A stretch of 49,802 nucleotides of DNA from Ferrimonas aestuarii (GCF_005116665.1 NZ_SWCJ01000026.1:1-49802), one strand, 5' to 3'. Shown: positions 17,907 to 25,832, numbered from the stretch's first letter. The notes: a model not told the origin generated them from the sequence alone. Translations and numbers: made by a program.

Positions 17907-19196
17907 TTACAAAAAGAGATACTTCAAGATGAAGGCAATGGCAATCACCGCCACCGCAGGATTGAGCTCTTTAAAACGCCCAGTCATCAGCTTTAGCGCA
18001 GCATAGGTAATAAAGCCAACCGCAATGCCGTGAGAAATGGAGTAACTCAGCAGCATCACCAAAGTCGTTAGCACCACGGGGGCCGCTTCAGTGAGATCTT
18101 CCCACTCCACGCCAACTAAACCGGACATCATCAAAATGGCCACATACAACAGCGCCCCAGTGGTGGCATAAGCGGGCACCATGCCCGCCAATGGCGAGAA
18201 CAACAAACAGGCGATAAACAGCAAACCAACCACAACCGCAGTCAAGCCAGTACGACCACCAGACGCCACACCGGCGGTACTTTCGACATAACTGGTGGTG
18301 GTTGAGGTGCCCAGCGCTGCTCCCGCAATGGTGGCGGTGGAATCGGCAAACAGAGCTCGTTTCAAGCGGGGTAAGTTACCCTTGTCATCCAACAGGTTGC
18401 CTCGTTGAGCCACGGCAATCAGCGTACCTGAGGTATCAAACAGATCCACAAATAGGAACGCAAACACCACGGAGATCATACCCACTTCCATGGCACCGGC
18501 CAGATCCATCTGCATTAGGGTTGGCGCAATGGACGGTGGCGCCGACATTACCCCAGTAAAAGGCTGTTGACCAAAGATCACCGCAATGGCGGTGACCACA
18601 AGGATGCTCAGTAACACCGCAGCTTTAAATTGAAAATGTACAAGGGTAATCACCAGCAGGAAACTCAGCAGTGCCATCACCGAACTGAACGAGGTGATGT
18701 CGCCCAATGACACCAAGGTAGCCGGATTATCAACGATGATGCCCGCCCCTTGCAGGCCGATGAAAGCCAAAAAGAGGCCGATGCCAGCGGCAATCCCCAG
18801 ACGCAGGGACATCGGGATGGAGTTCACCACCCATTCGCGAACCTTAAAAATTGACAGCAACAGGAAACAAAGCCCAGAAAGGAACACTGCCCCCAACGCG
18901 GTTTGCCAGGAGTGACCCATCTGGCCCACCACGACGAAGGTGAAAAAGGCGTTCAATCCCATTCCCGGTGCCAACGCAATCGGATAGTTGGCCACCAAGC
19001 CCATGATGAAACAACCGATGGCCGCCGCCAGACAGGTCGCCACAAACACTGCCCCTTGATCCATTCCGGTGATCGCAAGCATCGAAGGATTAACGAAGAT
19101 GATGTAGGCCATTGCCAAAAAGGTGGTAAAACCGGCAATCACCTCTTGGCGAACGGTGGTACCGTGCGCCTTGAGCTGGAAATGCTTTTCAAGCAT
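17907..19196 (-). CDS. NCS2 (AzgA-type) purine nucleobase permease
   Basis: A 429-aa inner-membrane permease with 12-14 helices. It belongs to the AzgA/GhxP/AdeP branch that imports adenine, guanine or hypoxanthine with protons. Markers: TFLAMAYIIFVNPSML in helix 1, LAPGMGLNAFFTFVV, and VFAFLFVDLFDTSGTLIAVA with the family's DTxG. Another is ALGTSTTTSYVESTAGVASG. The exact base cannot be assigned. Shine-Dalgarno AGGA precedes the ATG by 6 nt. The upstream region shows no purine riboswitch or PurR box that I can recognise. Confidence 0.92.
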   Translation of the reverse strand: MLEKHFQLKAHGTTVRQEVIAGFTTFLAMAYIIFVNPSMLAITGMDQGAVFVATCLAAAIGCFIMGLVANYPIALAPGMGLNAFFTFVVVGQMGHSWQTALGAVFLSGLCFLLLSIFKVREWVVNSIPMSLRLGIAAGIGLFLAFIGLQGAGIIVDNPATLVSLGDITSFSSVMALLSFLLVITLVHFQFKAAVLLSILVVTAIAVIFGQQPFTGVMSAPPSIAPTLMQMDLAGAMEVGMISVVFAFLFVDLFDTSGTLIAVAQRGNLLDDKGNLPRLKRALFADSTATIAGAALGTSTTTSYVESTAGVASGGRTGLTAVVVGLLFIACLLFSPLAGMVPAYATTGALLYVAILMMSGLVGVEWEDLTEAAPVVLTTLVMLLSYSISHGIAVGFITYAALKLMTGRFKELNPAVAVIAIAFILKYLFL

Positions 19197-19382
19197 AAGA
19201 TGTCCTAATTGTATGTATTTTATATTTTTTTAGAGTCAGAGGTCCGCATATCGCGGATGGCGCGCATTATCCGTATTTCCTGCAGAAGCGGCAAGTTTTT
19301 GACCAACATCCAGATCACAACCAGAGCAGCCAACTGGTCTTAGACCCGCGCCACGGGCTATCGGTGTCAGTTTCACGGGCGC

Positions 19383-19799
19383 AAAAAAAAACGCCAGCAA
19401 CTTGGGTTGCTGGCGTCAAGGATGACAAATATCTCGACCAGAATTACCGGTTGGCTTGCCGGCAAAGGATGTAGGTCTAAAAAGTAACTGATGAAATTAC
19501 TGGGTACCAACCCGTCTTAATCCACCCTGTTGGTGTTCAAGACCGGTCAGTAAGTGCCTTAGCGAGCGTAGTAAATTACGCCAGCGTTCCAACCCATGGT
19601 TGATTGGGAAGAAAATAGGGTCACGTTATAACCAAATGCGTAAGACATAATCATGTTCTCCGAAAAAATTGCTAACACCTAGTAAAGTGCGTGCGGTTCC
19701 TTGGCACAGCGGCTCAGTTCCTTGGAGAAACTTCCGTCCCTACCCAGGGACGGCTTCAAATCACCTGACTTGAAACTAGGGGGAGTTGCCTCCCGACGC
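19383..19799 (-). ncRNA. structured small transcript, copy 1 (leader + 29-codon ORF + conserved 3' region)
   Basis: A transcription unit inferred from sequence. The promoter is TTGTAA-16 bp-TATTAT (19827-19832 and 19805-19810). The leader of about 150 nt has hairpins at 19781-19794 (GGGAG-GCAA-CTCCC), 19757-19772, 19734-19753, 19716-19732 and 19691-19707. The last two carry CAAGGA in or beside the loop. The ORF is at 19559-19648, followed by a 3' region and a terminator (CGCCAGCAAC stem at 19391-19416 plus eight or more T). A paralogous unit with the same order lies 750 bp upstream at 20133-20548. Base changes in the second and third hairpins keep pairing. I do not recognise a known RNA family. 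Confidence 0.75.
19559..19648 (-). CDS. 29-aa small protein, copy 1
   Basis: The ORF encodes 29 residues, starting MSYAFGYNVTLF and ending GWNAGVIYYAR. GGAG lies upstream in TTCGGAGAAC. The ATG at 19648 is chosen because an ATG two codons earlier is ATC in the paralogue. The paralogue at 20308-20397 differs in nine codons, seven of them synonymous and two replacing amino acids (Tyr3/Lys, Ile25/Val). Selection therefore acts on the protein. There is no signal peptide or membrane helix; the peptide is aromatic and polar. V. cholerae VcdP, encoded by a dual-function carbon-metabolism RNA, is also 29 aa; I cannot compare sequences from memory. Confidence 0.78.
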   Translation of the reverse strand: MSYAFGYNVTLFSSQSTMGWNAGVIYYAR

Positions 19800-19816
19800 T
19801 GGCTATAATATCAAAC

Positions 19817-19831
19817 TGTAATTTAATTACA
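19817..19831. promoter_or_regulatory. HexR-like operator, proximal, copy 1
   Basis: TGTAATTTAATTACA, a near-perfect palindrome. Read on the minus strand it is TGTAATTAAATTACA, which matches the HexR motif of gammaproteobacteria as I remember it. It overlaps the -35 element of the copy 1 promoter, so a repressor bound here would block transcription. Confidence 0.65.
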
Positions 19832-19879
19832 AGAAATAATGCAAAAAAAGCCCAAAATATCCATTTCAGAGCATTATTG

Positions 19880-19894
19880 TGTAATTTAATTACA
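19880..19894. promoter_or_regulatory. HexR-like operator, distal, copy 1
   Basis: A second identical TGTAATTTAATTACA, exactly 63 bp upstream of the proximal box (six helical turns). The same spacing is found at copy 2. Confidence 0.62.
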
Positions 19895-20026
19895 CCATAA
19901 GCAAAACGAATGCTGTTTAGCCTAGAACGACATTCATTTATAAGCAGTATGGAAATTCACCCGTTGGAATGGCGATCAAGCATCTGGTTTTTAGGCTAAA
20001 TTCACAGCGGAATGGAGAAGGTTGTC

Positions 20027-20191
20027 ATGGAGACTAAAACCGATTTAGCCACAAAGTGGTGCCGCGCAGCAGCGCTGCTGTCTATCTGCCACCTTAACGG
20101 GGGCATTGCTACGCCCTTCTTTTTCAGCACGCAAAAAAAACGCCAGCAACTTAGGTTGCTGGCGTCAAGGATGACAAAAATTCTGACCTGA
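20027..20191 (+). CDS. possible small ORF, 54 aa (weak)
   Basis: A plus-strand ORF between the two RNA units with a good Shine-Dalgarno (GGAGAAGG, 5 nt before the ATG). It encodes METKTDLATKWCRAAALLSI and continues through a hydrophobic stretch (GGIATPFFF). Its second half reads antisense through the copy 2 terminator and 3' region, and copy 1 has no equivalent frame. It may be spurious, or a small gene truncated by the arrival of the RNA unit. No function can be suggested. Confidence 0.2.
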   Translation: METKTDLATKWCRAAALLSICHLNGGIATPFFFSTQKKRQQLRLLASRMTKILT

Positions 20192-20548
20192 ATTACCGGT
20201 TGGCTGACCGATAAACAAAAAGAGGTCTAAAAACAGTAACTGATGAAATTACTTGATACCAATTCACCCGGTGCTGATTACGTCACCGGATGAATCAATT
20301 TGGTGCCTTAGCGAGCGTAGTAAACTACACCAGCGTTCCAACCCATGGTGGATTGAGAAGAAAATAGAGTTACGTTGTAACCGAATGCTTTAGACATAAT
20401 GATGTTCTCCGAAAAATTTGCTAACACCTAGTAAAGTGGTGCGGTTCCTTGGCACAGCTGCTCAGTTCCTTGGAGAAACTGCCATCCCCACCTGGGGACG
20501 ACTTCAAGCTCTCTTAGCTTGAAACTAGGGGGAGTTGCCTCCCAACAC
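20133..20548 (-). ncRNA. structured small transcript, copy 2 (leader + 29-codon ORF + conserved 3' region)
   Basis: The paralogue of the unit at 19383-19799, with the same architecture: promoter TTGTAA-16 bp-TAAGAT, GGGAG-GCAA-CTCCC hairpin close to the start, two further hairpins with compensatory or wobble changes, two CAAGGA-bearing hairpins, the 29-codon ORF and a terminator (CGCCAGCAAC/GTTGCTGGCG, 20141-20164, then eight T). In the 3' region only islands are conserved: AGTAATTTCATCAGTTACT, AACCGGTAATTC and TTTGTCATCCTTGA. The rest has drifted, which suggests the islands are functional, for example as base-pairing seeds. Confidence 0.75.
20308..20397 (-). CDS. 29-aa small protein, copy 2
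   Basis: The ORF starts MSKAFGYNVTLF and ends GWNAGVVYYAR, differing from copy 1 only at residues 3 and 25. CGGAG lies 9 nt before the ATG at 20397. Synonymous third-position changes dominate between the copies (TTT/TTC, TAT/TAC, GTG/GTA, ACC/ACT, TCC/TCT, TCA/TCC, GGC/GGT). The ORF sits in the middle of a short transcript that carries its own terminator, so it is not a leader peptide for a downstream gene. Confidence 0.8.
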   Translation of the reverse strand: MSKAFGYNVTLFSSQSTMGWNAGVVYYAR

Positions 20549-20565
20549 TGACTATCTTATCAAGC

Positions 20566-20580
20566 TGTAATTTAATTACA
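20566..20580. promoter_or_regulatory. HexR-like operator, proximal, copy 2
   Basis: TGTAATTTAATTACA overlapping the -35 element of the copy 2 promoter, at the same position as at copy 1. Confidence 0.65.
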
Positions 20581-20628
20581 ACCCCTAAAGCAAAAAAAGT
20601 GGTTTTTTACCTAAAAACGGGCTCATTT

Positions 20629-20643
20629 GGTAATTTTATTACA
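20629..20643. promoter_or_regulatory. HexR-like operator, distal, copy 2
   Basis: GGTAATTTTATTACA, 13 of 15 matches to the other boxes, 63 bp upstream of the proximal box exactly as in copy 1. Confidence 0.55.
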
Positions 20644-20701
20644 TTATCAATTTGAGCAATATCACTCGAACCGATTTTCCAGTGAGCGCCAGCACAAAAA
20701 A

Positions 20702-20721
20702 AGAGGCGCATTTGCGCCTCT
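20702..20721 (-). terminator. terminator of the M17 aminopeptidase gene
   Basis: On the minus strand: AGAGGCGCA/TGCGCCTCT followed by TTTTTTT, 34 bp after the stop. Confidence 0.85.
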
Positions 20722-20754
20722 GGTTGCCATGTCGATAACGACTCAATCTCGATA

Positions 20755-22275
20755 TTACATCTCAAACAGTGCCGCATAGAGGGCCGCCACCGGTCTGGCG
20801 GTTGGTTTACCGTAAAGGGGATTACTGGCTTCAACCGCCGAAGAGGCGATATCCAGATGCAGATACGGCACTGGGTTTTCACTTCCCGTGTGGTAGCTAT
20901 CCAGCCCAGAGGACTTAAGCAGAAACGCCAGTGGGAACTGATGACCACGGCTGATGTTCACTGAAGCACCATTATTAGAGGAGAGCAGATCTTCCGATTC
21001 ACTGCGAGGTGCCACCTGCGCGAAGTCTTCTCGGCGCAATCGAGACAACTCCATCGGTTCGCCCCAGCGCTCCCCTATATCTGACAACACTCGGCCGCAC
21101 TGCGCCAAACGGGAAACCCCATTTTCAACAATGCCAGTATAAGGACCATAGGCACGGCCTACATGGCCAGTTAAAGTGGCAATGGAGAACACTTTAGGAT
21201 TCACCGCACCGGCAATGCCTTCACGCAGGTGAGACAGCAGATCCGCCAGCACCAATCGTCCTTCGGCATCGGTATTGCCAATGCGAACCTTGGCGCCCGC
21301 ATGACTGGTGATGATCTCATCGGGAACAAAGGCATCTGAGCCGATGGAGTTACGCACCAAACCCAGCTCCATTACCACGCGAACCCCTTGTGGTTTCAGC
21401 ATGGCGATGGCTTTCATTAATCCTGCCGCCGCCGCTGCGCCACCTTTATCGCGGCTCATGCCCGCCATGGCACCACCTATCTTAAGATCGGCACCACCGG
21501 TATCGTAGGTCACTCCTTTACCGGCAATAAACCAGGTTTGGGTGACCTCCCCTTCGGGCCGATATTCCAGACGCACCACGCGGGCACTGTGACGAGGCAC
21601 GGCAAAACTGGAACGCGCGACGGCACTCAGCAGCGGGTAATCACGCTCAAGCAATTCTTGGTCGTCCAGTACCTGCAGCTTAATGGGCTCCTCAGCAAAC
21701 AGAGCCACACAATAATCGGCGAATGCCGGCGGTGCCATCTGCTCTGGGTCGCCTCCGCAAAGATCTCGACAAGCGCTACGGCCAAGTTCCAATGCATTTA
21801 GCTTGTCTGCGTCTTGGCCATCCATCAGACCTATCACTACCTGCTCACCGGTTTCTACGTCTGCATTGAGATACAAGCCTTGGCCACAACCTAAGACGGC
21901 CACCTCGGCACTGTGCAGATAGCGGCTGTCATCTTGGCTTAAATCCAGCACCAGCAGCGGCCGACGAGAGCCTGATTCATAGGCAATTTTGATCCCTTTC
22001 TCAGCCGCCTCATACACCCGGCGCACATCTTCATAATCACTGCCCAGATCGCCGGTCGGCGACAGCACTAAGCGGCCCCCAGCCAATCCCGGTGCCAACA
22101 ACACCGTGGCTTGCTTGCCGATTCGATGATCAATACTGGCAGCATGATGAACCAACTGCGTGAGCTCACTGTGATTGGTCAGTGCAAACTTATCGCTGAT
22201 GACCAACACCGAATCCCAACCACCCTCGCCAAATAGGGCGTTCTCTTGTGCTGTTAAAAATTCCACTTTTGCCAT
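20755..22275 (-). CDS. M17 (leucyl aminopeptidase family) metallopeptidase
   Basis: A 506-aa cytosolic aminopeptidase with two metals. The catalytic C-terminal domain carries GKGVTYDTGGADLKIGG (metal-binding Lys and Asp), MSRDKGGAAAAAG, and NTDAEGRLVLAD with metal ligands and the catalytic Arg. The N-terminal third is divergent from PepA, so this is a PepA/PepB relative rather than a certain orthologue. GGAGG four bases before the ATG at 22275 fixes the start; the upstream in-frame extension is not needed. Divergent from pepD, so the region is a small peptide-degradation neighbourhood. Confidence 0.9.
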   Translation of the reverse strand: MAKVEFLTAQENALFGEGGWDSVLVISDKFALTNHSELTQLVHHAASIDHRIGKQATVLLAPGLAGGRLVLSPTGDLGSDYEDVRRVYEAAEKGIKIAYESGSRRPLLVLDLSQDDSRYLHSAEVAVLGCGQGLYLNADVETGEQVVIGLMDGQDADKLNALELGRSACRDLCGGDPEQMAPPAFADYCVALFAEEPIKLQVLDDQELLERDYPLLSAVARSSFAVPRHSARVVRLEYRPEGEVTQTWFIAGKGVTYDTGGADLKIGGAMAGMSRDKGGAAAAAGLMKAIAMLKPQGVRVVMELGLVRNSIGSDAFVPDEIITSHAGAKVRIGNTDAEGRLVLADLLSHLREGIAGAVNPKVFSIATLTGHVGRAYGPYTGIVENGVSRLAQCGRVLSDIGERWGEPMELSRLRREDFAQVAPRSESEDLLSSNNGASVNISRGHQFPLAFLLKSSGLDSYHTGSENPVPYLHLDIASSAVEASNPLYGKPTARPVAALYAALFEM

Positions 22276-22419
22276 TCGGCCTCCGTATCCTTGCGGATTG
22301 CGTTTATTGTTATTCGCTCCATGATGCCCACAGCCGACCTGTTTGGGCAAGCACAGCCCGACCATCAATTGTGGTAGACTGGCACAATTCTAATAACGGC
22401 GTATATAGGAGTATTGCTC

Positions 22420-23877
22420 GTGCAGCCATTGAGTTCCTTAAACCCGCAGCCCCTTTGGCGCTGGTTCGAAACCATCTGTTCTATTCCGCATCCTTCCAAA
22501 CACGAAATCGCCCTTCGCGACCACATCGAAGCGTGGGCCAAGCAGCAGGGTCTGAGCACTCAGATTGACCCAGTTGGTAACCTGATCATCAAAAAAGCCG
22601 CCACCGCCGGCATGGAGGATCGCCAAGGGGTCATCCTGCAAGCACACCTCGATATGGTGCCGCAGAAGAACAACGACACCGACCACAACTTCGAAACCGA
22701 TCCAATTCAAGCCTACATCGACGGCGAGTGGGTTACCGCTAAAGGCACCACTTTGGGATCGGACAACGGCATCGGCATGGCATCTGCGCTGGCAGTGCTG
22801 GAAGCCAGCGATCTGGAACACGGCCCTCTGGAAGTGCTGCTGACCATCGACGAAGAAGCGGGCATGACCGGCGCTTTTGGTCTGGAAGCGGGTTACTTAG
22901 ATGGCCAAATTCTGATCAACACCGATTCCGAACAGGAAGGTGAAGTCTACATGGGCTGCGCCGGTGGCGTAGATGCCAGCCTTAAGCTGGACACCCCACG
23001 TGAAGCCACTCCTGCGGATCACGCCAGTGTGCAGATCGCCCTGACCGGCCTCAAAGGCGGTCACTCCGGTTGTGACATCCACCTAGGTCGTGGCAACGCC
23101 AACAAACTGCTGGCGCGCTTCCTGTTTGGCCATGGCGAAGAGCTGGAGCTGAAACTTAGCGAGATTCGTGGTGGCTCTTTGCGTAACGCCATTCCTCGTG
23201 AAGCCTGGGCTACGGTTCAGCTGCCACAAGCGAAGCTAGGTCTACTAGAGCAGCGCATCGAGCAGTACCGTGACATCCTAGTCAATGAGCTGTCTGCCGC
23301 CGAACCCAATCTTGCCCTAAGCCTAGATCAAGCGGCCCCAGCAGAACAGGTATTTGCGGCCACCGCTCAATCTCAGCTTATCGCCATGATGCACGGTGCC
23401 CCTAACGGCGTTATCCGCATGAGCGACGAGTTTGAAGGCGTCGTGGAGACCTCTTTGAACATGGGCGTAGTCACCACCGAAGCCGACGCTGTGGAAGTGC
23501 TGTGCCTGATTCGCTCTACCATCGACAGCGGCCGCAGCATGGTAGAGAACATGCTGGCTGCGATTGCCCAGCTTGCGGGGGCTAAGCTGACCCTGTCCGG
23601 TGCTTACCCAGGTTGGAAGCCCGATGCCAGCTCACCAGTAATGAAGATTGTCCGTGAAACCTATGAAACCAAGTTTGGCAGCCTGCCAAACATCATGGTG
23701 ATTCACGCCGGTCTGGAGTGTGGCCTGTTTAAAGAGCCTTACCCACACCTGGATATGGTTTCCATCGGCCCAACCATTCGCTTCCCTCACTCCCCAGATG
23801 AGAAGGTGAAGATCGATACCGTTGAGCAGTACTGGCAGTTACTGACTGAAGTGCTCAAGGCGATTCCGGCGAAGTAA
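22420..23877 (+). CDS. pepD: cytosolic non-specific dipeptidase / aminoacyl-histidine dipeptidase PepD
   Basis: A 485-aa M20-family zinc dipeptidase, exactly the length of E. coli PepD. Metal and catalytic motifs: QAHLDMVPQKN (His and catalytic Asp), LGSDNGIGMA (bridging Asp), TIDEEAGMTGAFGL (catalytic Glu-Glu pair) and NTDSEQEGEV. A late His lies in RFPHSPDEKVKI. The GTG at 22420 is preferred: AGGAG lies 8 nt upstream, whereas the TTG at 22414 is too close to it. A strong terminator follows. Confidence 0.95.
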   Translation: MQPLSSLNPQPLWRWFETICSIPHPSKHEIALRDHIEAWAKQQGLSTQIDPVGNLIIKKAATAGMEDRQGVILQAHLDMVPQKNNDTDHNFETDPIQAYIDGEWVTAKGTTLGSDNGIGMASALAVLEASDLEHGPLEVLLTIDEEAGMTGAFGLEAGYLDGQILINTDSEQEGEVYMGCAGGVDASLKLDTPREATPADHASVQIALTGLKGGHSGCDIHLGRGNANKLLARFLFGHGEELELKLSEIRGGSLRNAIPREAWATVQLPQAKLGLLEQRIEQYRDILVNELSAAEPNLALSLDQAAPAEQVFAATAQSQLIAMMHGAPNGVIRMSDEFEGVVETSLNMGVVTTEADAVEVLCLIRSTIDSGRSMVENMLAAIAQLAGAKLTLSGAYPGWKPDASSPVMKIVRETYETKFGSLPNIMVIHAGLECGLFKEPYPHLDMVSIGPTIRFPHSPDEKVKIDTVEQYWQLLTEVLKAIPAK

Positions 23878-23898
23878 ACGCAAACAGACCCGAAAACC

Positions 23899-23933
23899 AA
23901 AAGCGCCGTCACTTAATACCGTGACGGCGCTTT
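23899..23933. terminator. terminator after pepD
   Basis: Stem AAGCGCCGTCAC/GTGACGGCGCTT with an 8-nt loop, then TTTT on the plus strand and an A/T-run on the other. It may serve both convergent genes. Confidence 0.85.
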
Positions 23934-23963
23934 TTTGTTGATTAGCCAATACGGCTAGTTTGG

Positions 23964-24371
23964 CTAGATCAGGCCTTTCTCTTTAACCTGAGGCTTATTG
24001 TGCTCCAGCACCAGCATCTCTACCTGATCTTCTGGGGAGTTCATGCAAGCGCTGACTAAGGCCTCATGACGCTGCATCTCACAGGCGCCCACAATGTCCA
24101 TGCCCTTGTCTTTACCAAAGCGCTTCATCAGATACTCCATGGCGTTGTCTTCGGCGTAGCGCAGTAACACCTCAACCTTTTTCTGATCGCCTTTCTGCTG
24201 ATAGTAGTTGACGGTATTACAGTGGGTGCTGGGCCCAACGTACATGGTGAAATAATCGGAATCTCGCAGCGGTTGCTGCTGGTAAAAGCCATATCCTAGG
24301 GCATAGCACGCGCTGCCCACCATGGCTAAAATGCCGGCCGAAACGGCCAATTGCTTGATGTATGCTCTCAT
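23964..24371 (-). CDS. hypothetical exported or membrane-anchored protein
   Basis: A 135-aa protein that I do not recognise. The N-terminus (MRAYIKQLAVSAGILAMVGS, then ACYALGYGF) is a signal peptide or single membrane anchor. The rest is soluble, with Cys residues at STHCNTVNYY, VGACEMQRHE and VSACMNSPED that could form disulfides in the periplasm. Two helical segments (KKVEVLLRYAEDNAMEYLMK) are evident. AGGAGGG lies just before the ATG. It stands alone between the convergent pepD and the dinB unit. Confidence 0.7.
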   Translation of the reverse strand: MRAYIKQLAVSAGILAMVGSACYALGYGFYQQQPLRDSDYFTMYVGPSTHCNTVNYYQQKGDQKKVEVLLRYAEDNAMEYLMKRFGKDKGMDIVGACEMQRHEALVSACMNSPEDQVEMLVLEHNKPQVKEKGLI

Positions 24372-24625
24372 AGCATAACCCTCCTTCTGTCGGCGTCGAT
24401 GGATTGCAATGCATCGACATCAAGGCCAGGCAAAAGATGGGAAAAGTTAGGAAAGAACGGTGCCTGGCGTCTCGCTCAGTGACGCCTATCGATTTATTGG
24501 CCACTACCCTCTGCATGACGTATGGACCACGGAGTGTGGGTGCAGCAATTTATGGTGGCGTTCTTGAGCTTAATTTCAGATTAAAACTCTGTTTAGTTTT
24601 GGCATTGACTAGGATCAAAAAAAGG

Positions 24626-25684
24626 TCAGACCAAAGGCAATGTGAGCTGTTTTAGGTTTTGAGTGTTATCTAGCTCTACTTGAAGGCCCACCAAGCGAAC
24701 ATTTCGACCATGACCACGGTCAAACGCAATGCGCATTAACGCCTTAAACAGGTCAGGGTTGAGTTTCTGGCTCTGCTGCGACACCGTCGTCTGTTCAAAA
24801 TCATGGAACTTGAGTTTAACCGTCTGCCCCTTGATGCCCTTTCGGCTCTTAGCCAAACGCCGCTCCAGCTCCGGCACCAAGGTCTCCAGTTGCTCAGCAC
24901 ACTGTTCAAGGCTGGTCAGATCTTTCGCCAAGGTGGTTTCTACACCAACGGATTTTCGAATGCGGCTTGGCTCTACGGGCCGCTCATCCAAGCCCTGACA
25001 ACGCTGCCACAACACTGGGCCAAACTTACCCAGCATCTTCTCTAAATCCACATCAGAGAGCGCCAGCACGTCTTTACCGGTACTTAATCCCATGCGTGCC
25101 AAGCGCTCACTGGTTTTTGGCCCAACGCCGGGGATCTTCTTTAGGGGTAACGCTGCCGCAAATTCGCCGGCGTGATCCGGCGTGATCAACAACTGACCAT
25201 TCGGCTTATTTTCATCACTGGCCACCTTGGCCAAGAACTTATTCGGTGCTATGCCTGCGGACGCGGTCAATCCGGTAACGTCAAAGATCTCTTGGCGAAT
25301 CGCTTGAGCCATCAATTTGGCACTGCCCTGACAGTGACTTTGTCCTGTTACATCCAGAAAGGCTTCATCCAGAGACAGGGGCTCAACAAGGTGAGTGTAT
25401 CGATGGAAAATCTCGTGGATCTGCTGTGACACCTGCTTGTACACGGCCATACGGTGGGGCACTAACTCCAGATCCGGGCACAGCTGCAACGCCTTGTGAG
25501 TGGGCATGGCAGAGCGCACCCCAAAACTGCGCGCGAGGTAGTTACACGTGGCGATAACGCCCCGACCAGACGCCCGCCCTCCCACAGCAATGGGTTTGTC
25601 TCGCAAACTGGGGTTGTCCCGCATCTCCACGGCGGCATAAAAACAATCCATGTCGATATGGATGATCTTACGCTGAGGGGTCAT
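24626..25684 (-). CDS. dinB: DNA polymerase IV (DinB)
   Basis: A 352-aa Y-family translesion polymerase, the same size as E. coli Pol IV. Catalytic motifs: IIHIDMDCFYAAVEM (metal Asp and steric-gate region) and PLSLDEAFLDVT (Asp-Glu). The helix-hairpin-helix KIPGVGPKTSERLARMG and the little-finger domain follow. The C-terminal LKQLTLPLV resembles a beta-clamp binding motif. The ATG at 25684 gives the normal start. A consensus LexA box lies 20 bp upstream. Confidence 0.96.
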   Translation of the reverse strand: MTPQRKIIHIDMDCFYAAVEMRDNPSLRDKPIAVGGRASGRGVIATCNYLARSFGVRSAMPTHKALQLCPDLELVPHRMAVYKQVSQQIHEIFHRYTHLVEPLSLDEAFLDVTGQSHCQGSAKLMAQAIRQEIFDVTGLTASAGIAPNKFLAKVASDENKPNGQLLITPDHAGEFAAALPLKKIPGVGPKTSERLARMGLSTGKDVLALSDVDLEKMLGKFGPVLWQRCQGLDERPVEPSRIRKSVGVETTLAKDLTSLEQCAEQLETLVPELERRLAKSRKGIKGQTVKLKFHDFEQTTVSQQSQKLNPDLFKALMRIAFDRGHGRNVRLVGLQVELDNTQNLKQLTLPLV

Positions 25685-25703
25685 CTTACCGGCCAATTAA
25701 GAA

Positions 25704-25719
25704 CTGTATATTCATACAG
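25704..25719. promoter_or_regulatory. LexA (SOS) box of dinB
   Basis: CTGTATATTCATACAG matches CTGT-N8-ACAG fully and lies 20 bp before the dinB ATG, the usual place for SOS repression. Confidence 0.9.
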
Positions 25720-25832
25720 TCAATAGTAACGCCGCAACCTTAGCCAACGCAATAGCGAGCTTCCTTTGTGATGATTTGATGCAGGCCACGAACTTAAATC
25801 AGTATGAAGATTATAAAAATAGTCATACAAAG

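Noticed and set aside
19197..19382. purine riboswitch or PurR box upstream of the NCS2 permease
   Set aside because: No purine-riboswitch loop sequences and no ACGCAAACGTTTGCGT-like site; only a short CCGC/GCGG hairpin.
19649..19654. upstream ATG giving a 31-aa form of small protein copy 1
   Set aside because: The equivalent codon in copy 2 is ATC, and the second ATG has proper spacing to GGAG in both.
19383..20548. interpretation of the tandem units as a CRISPR, IS pair or known riboswitch
   Set aside because: No short regularly spaced repeats, no terminal inverted repeats or transposase, and no conserved core of the riboswitch classes that I know (c-di-GMP, TPP, cobalamin, glycine). The unit ends in its own terminator with no downstream gene.
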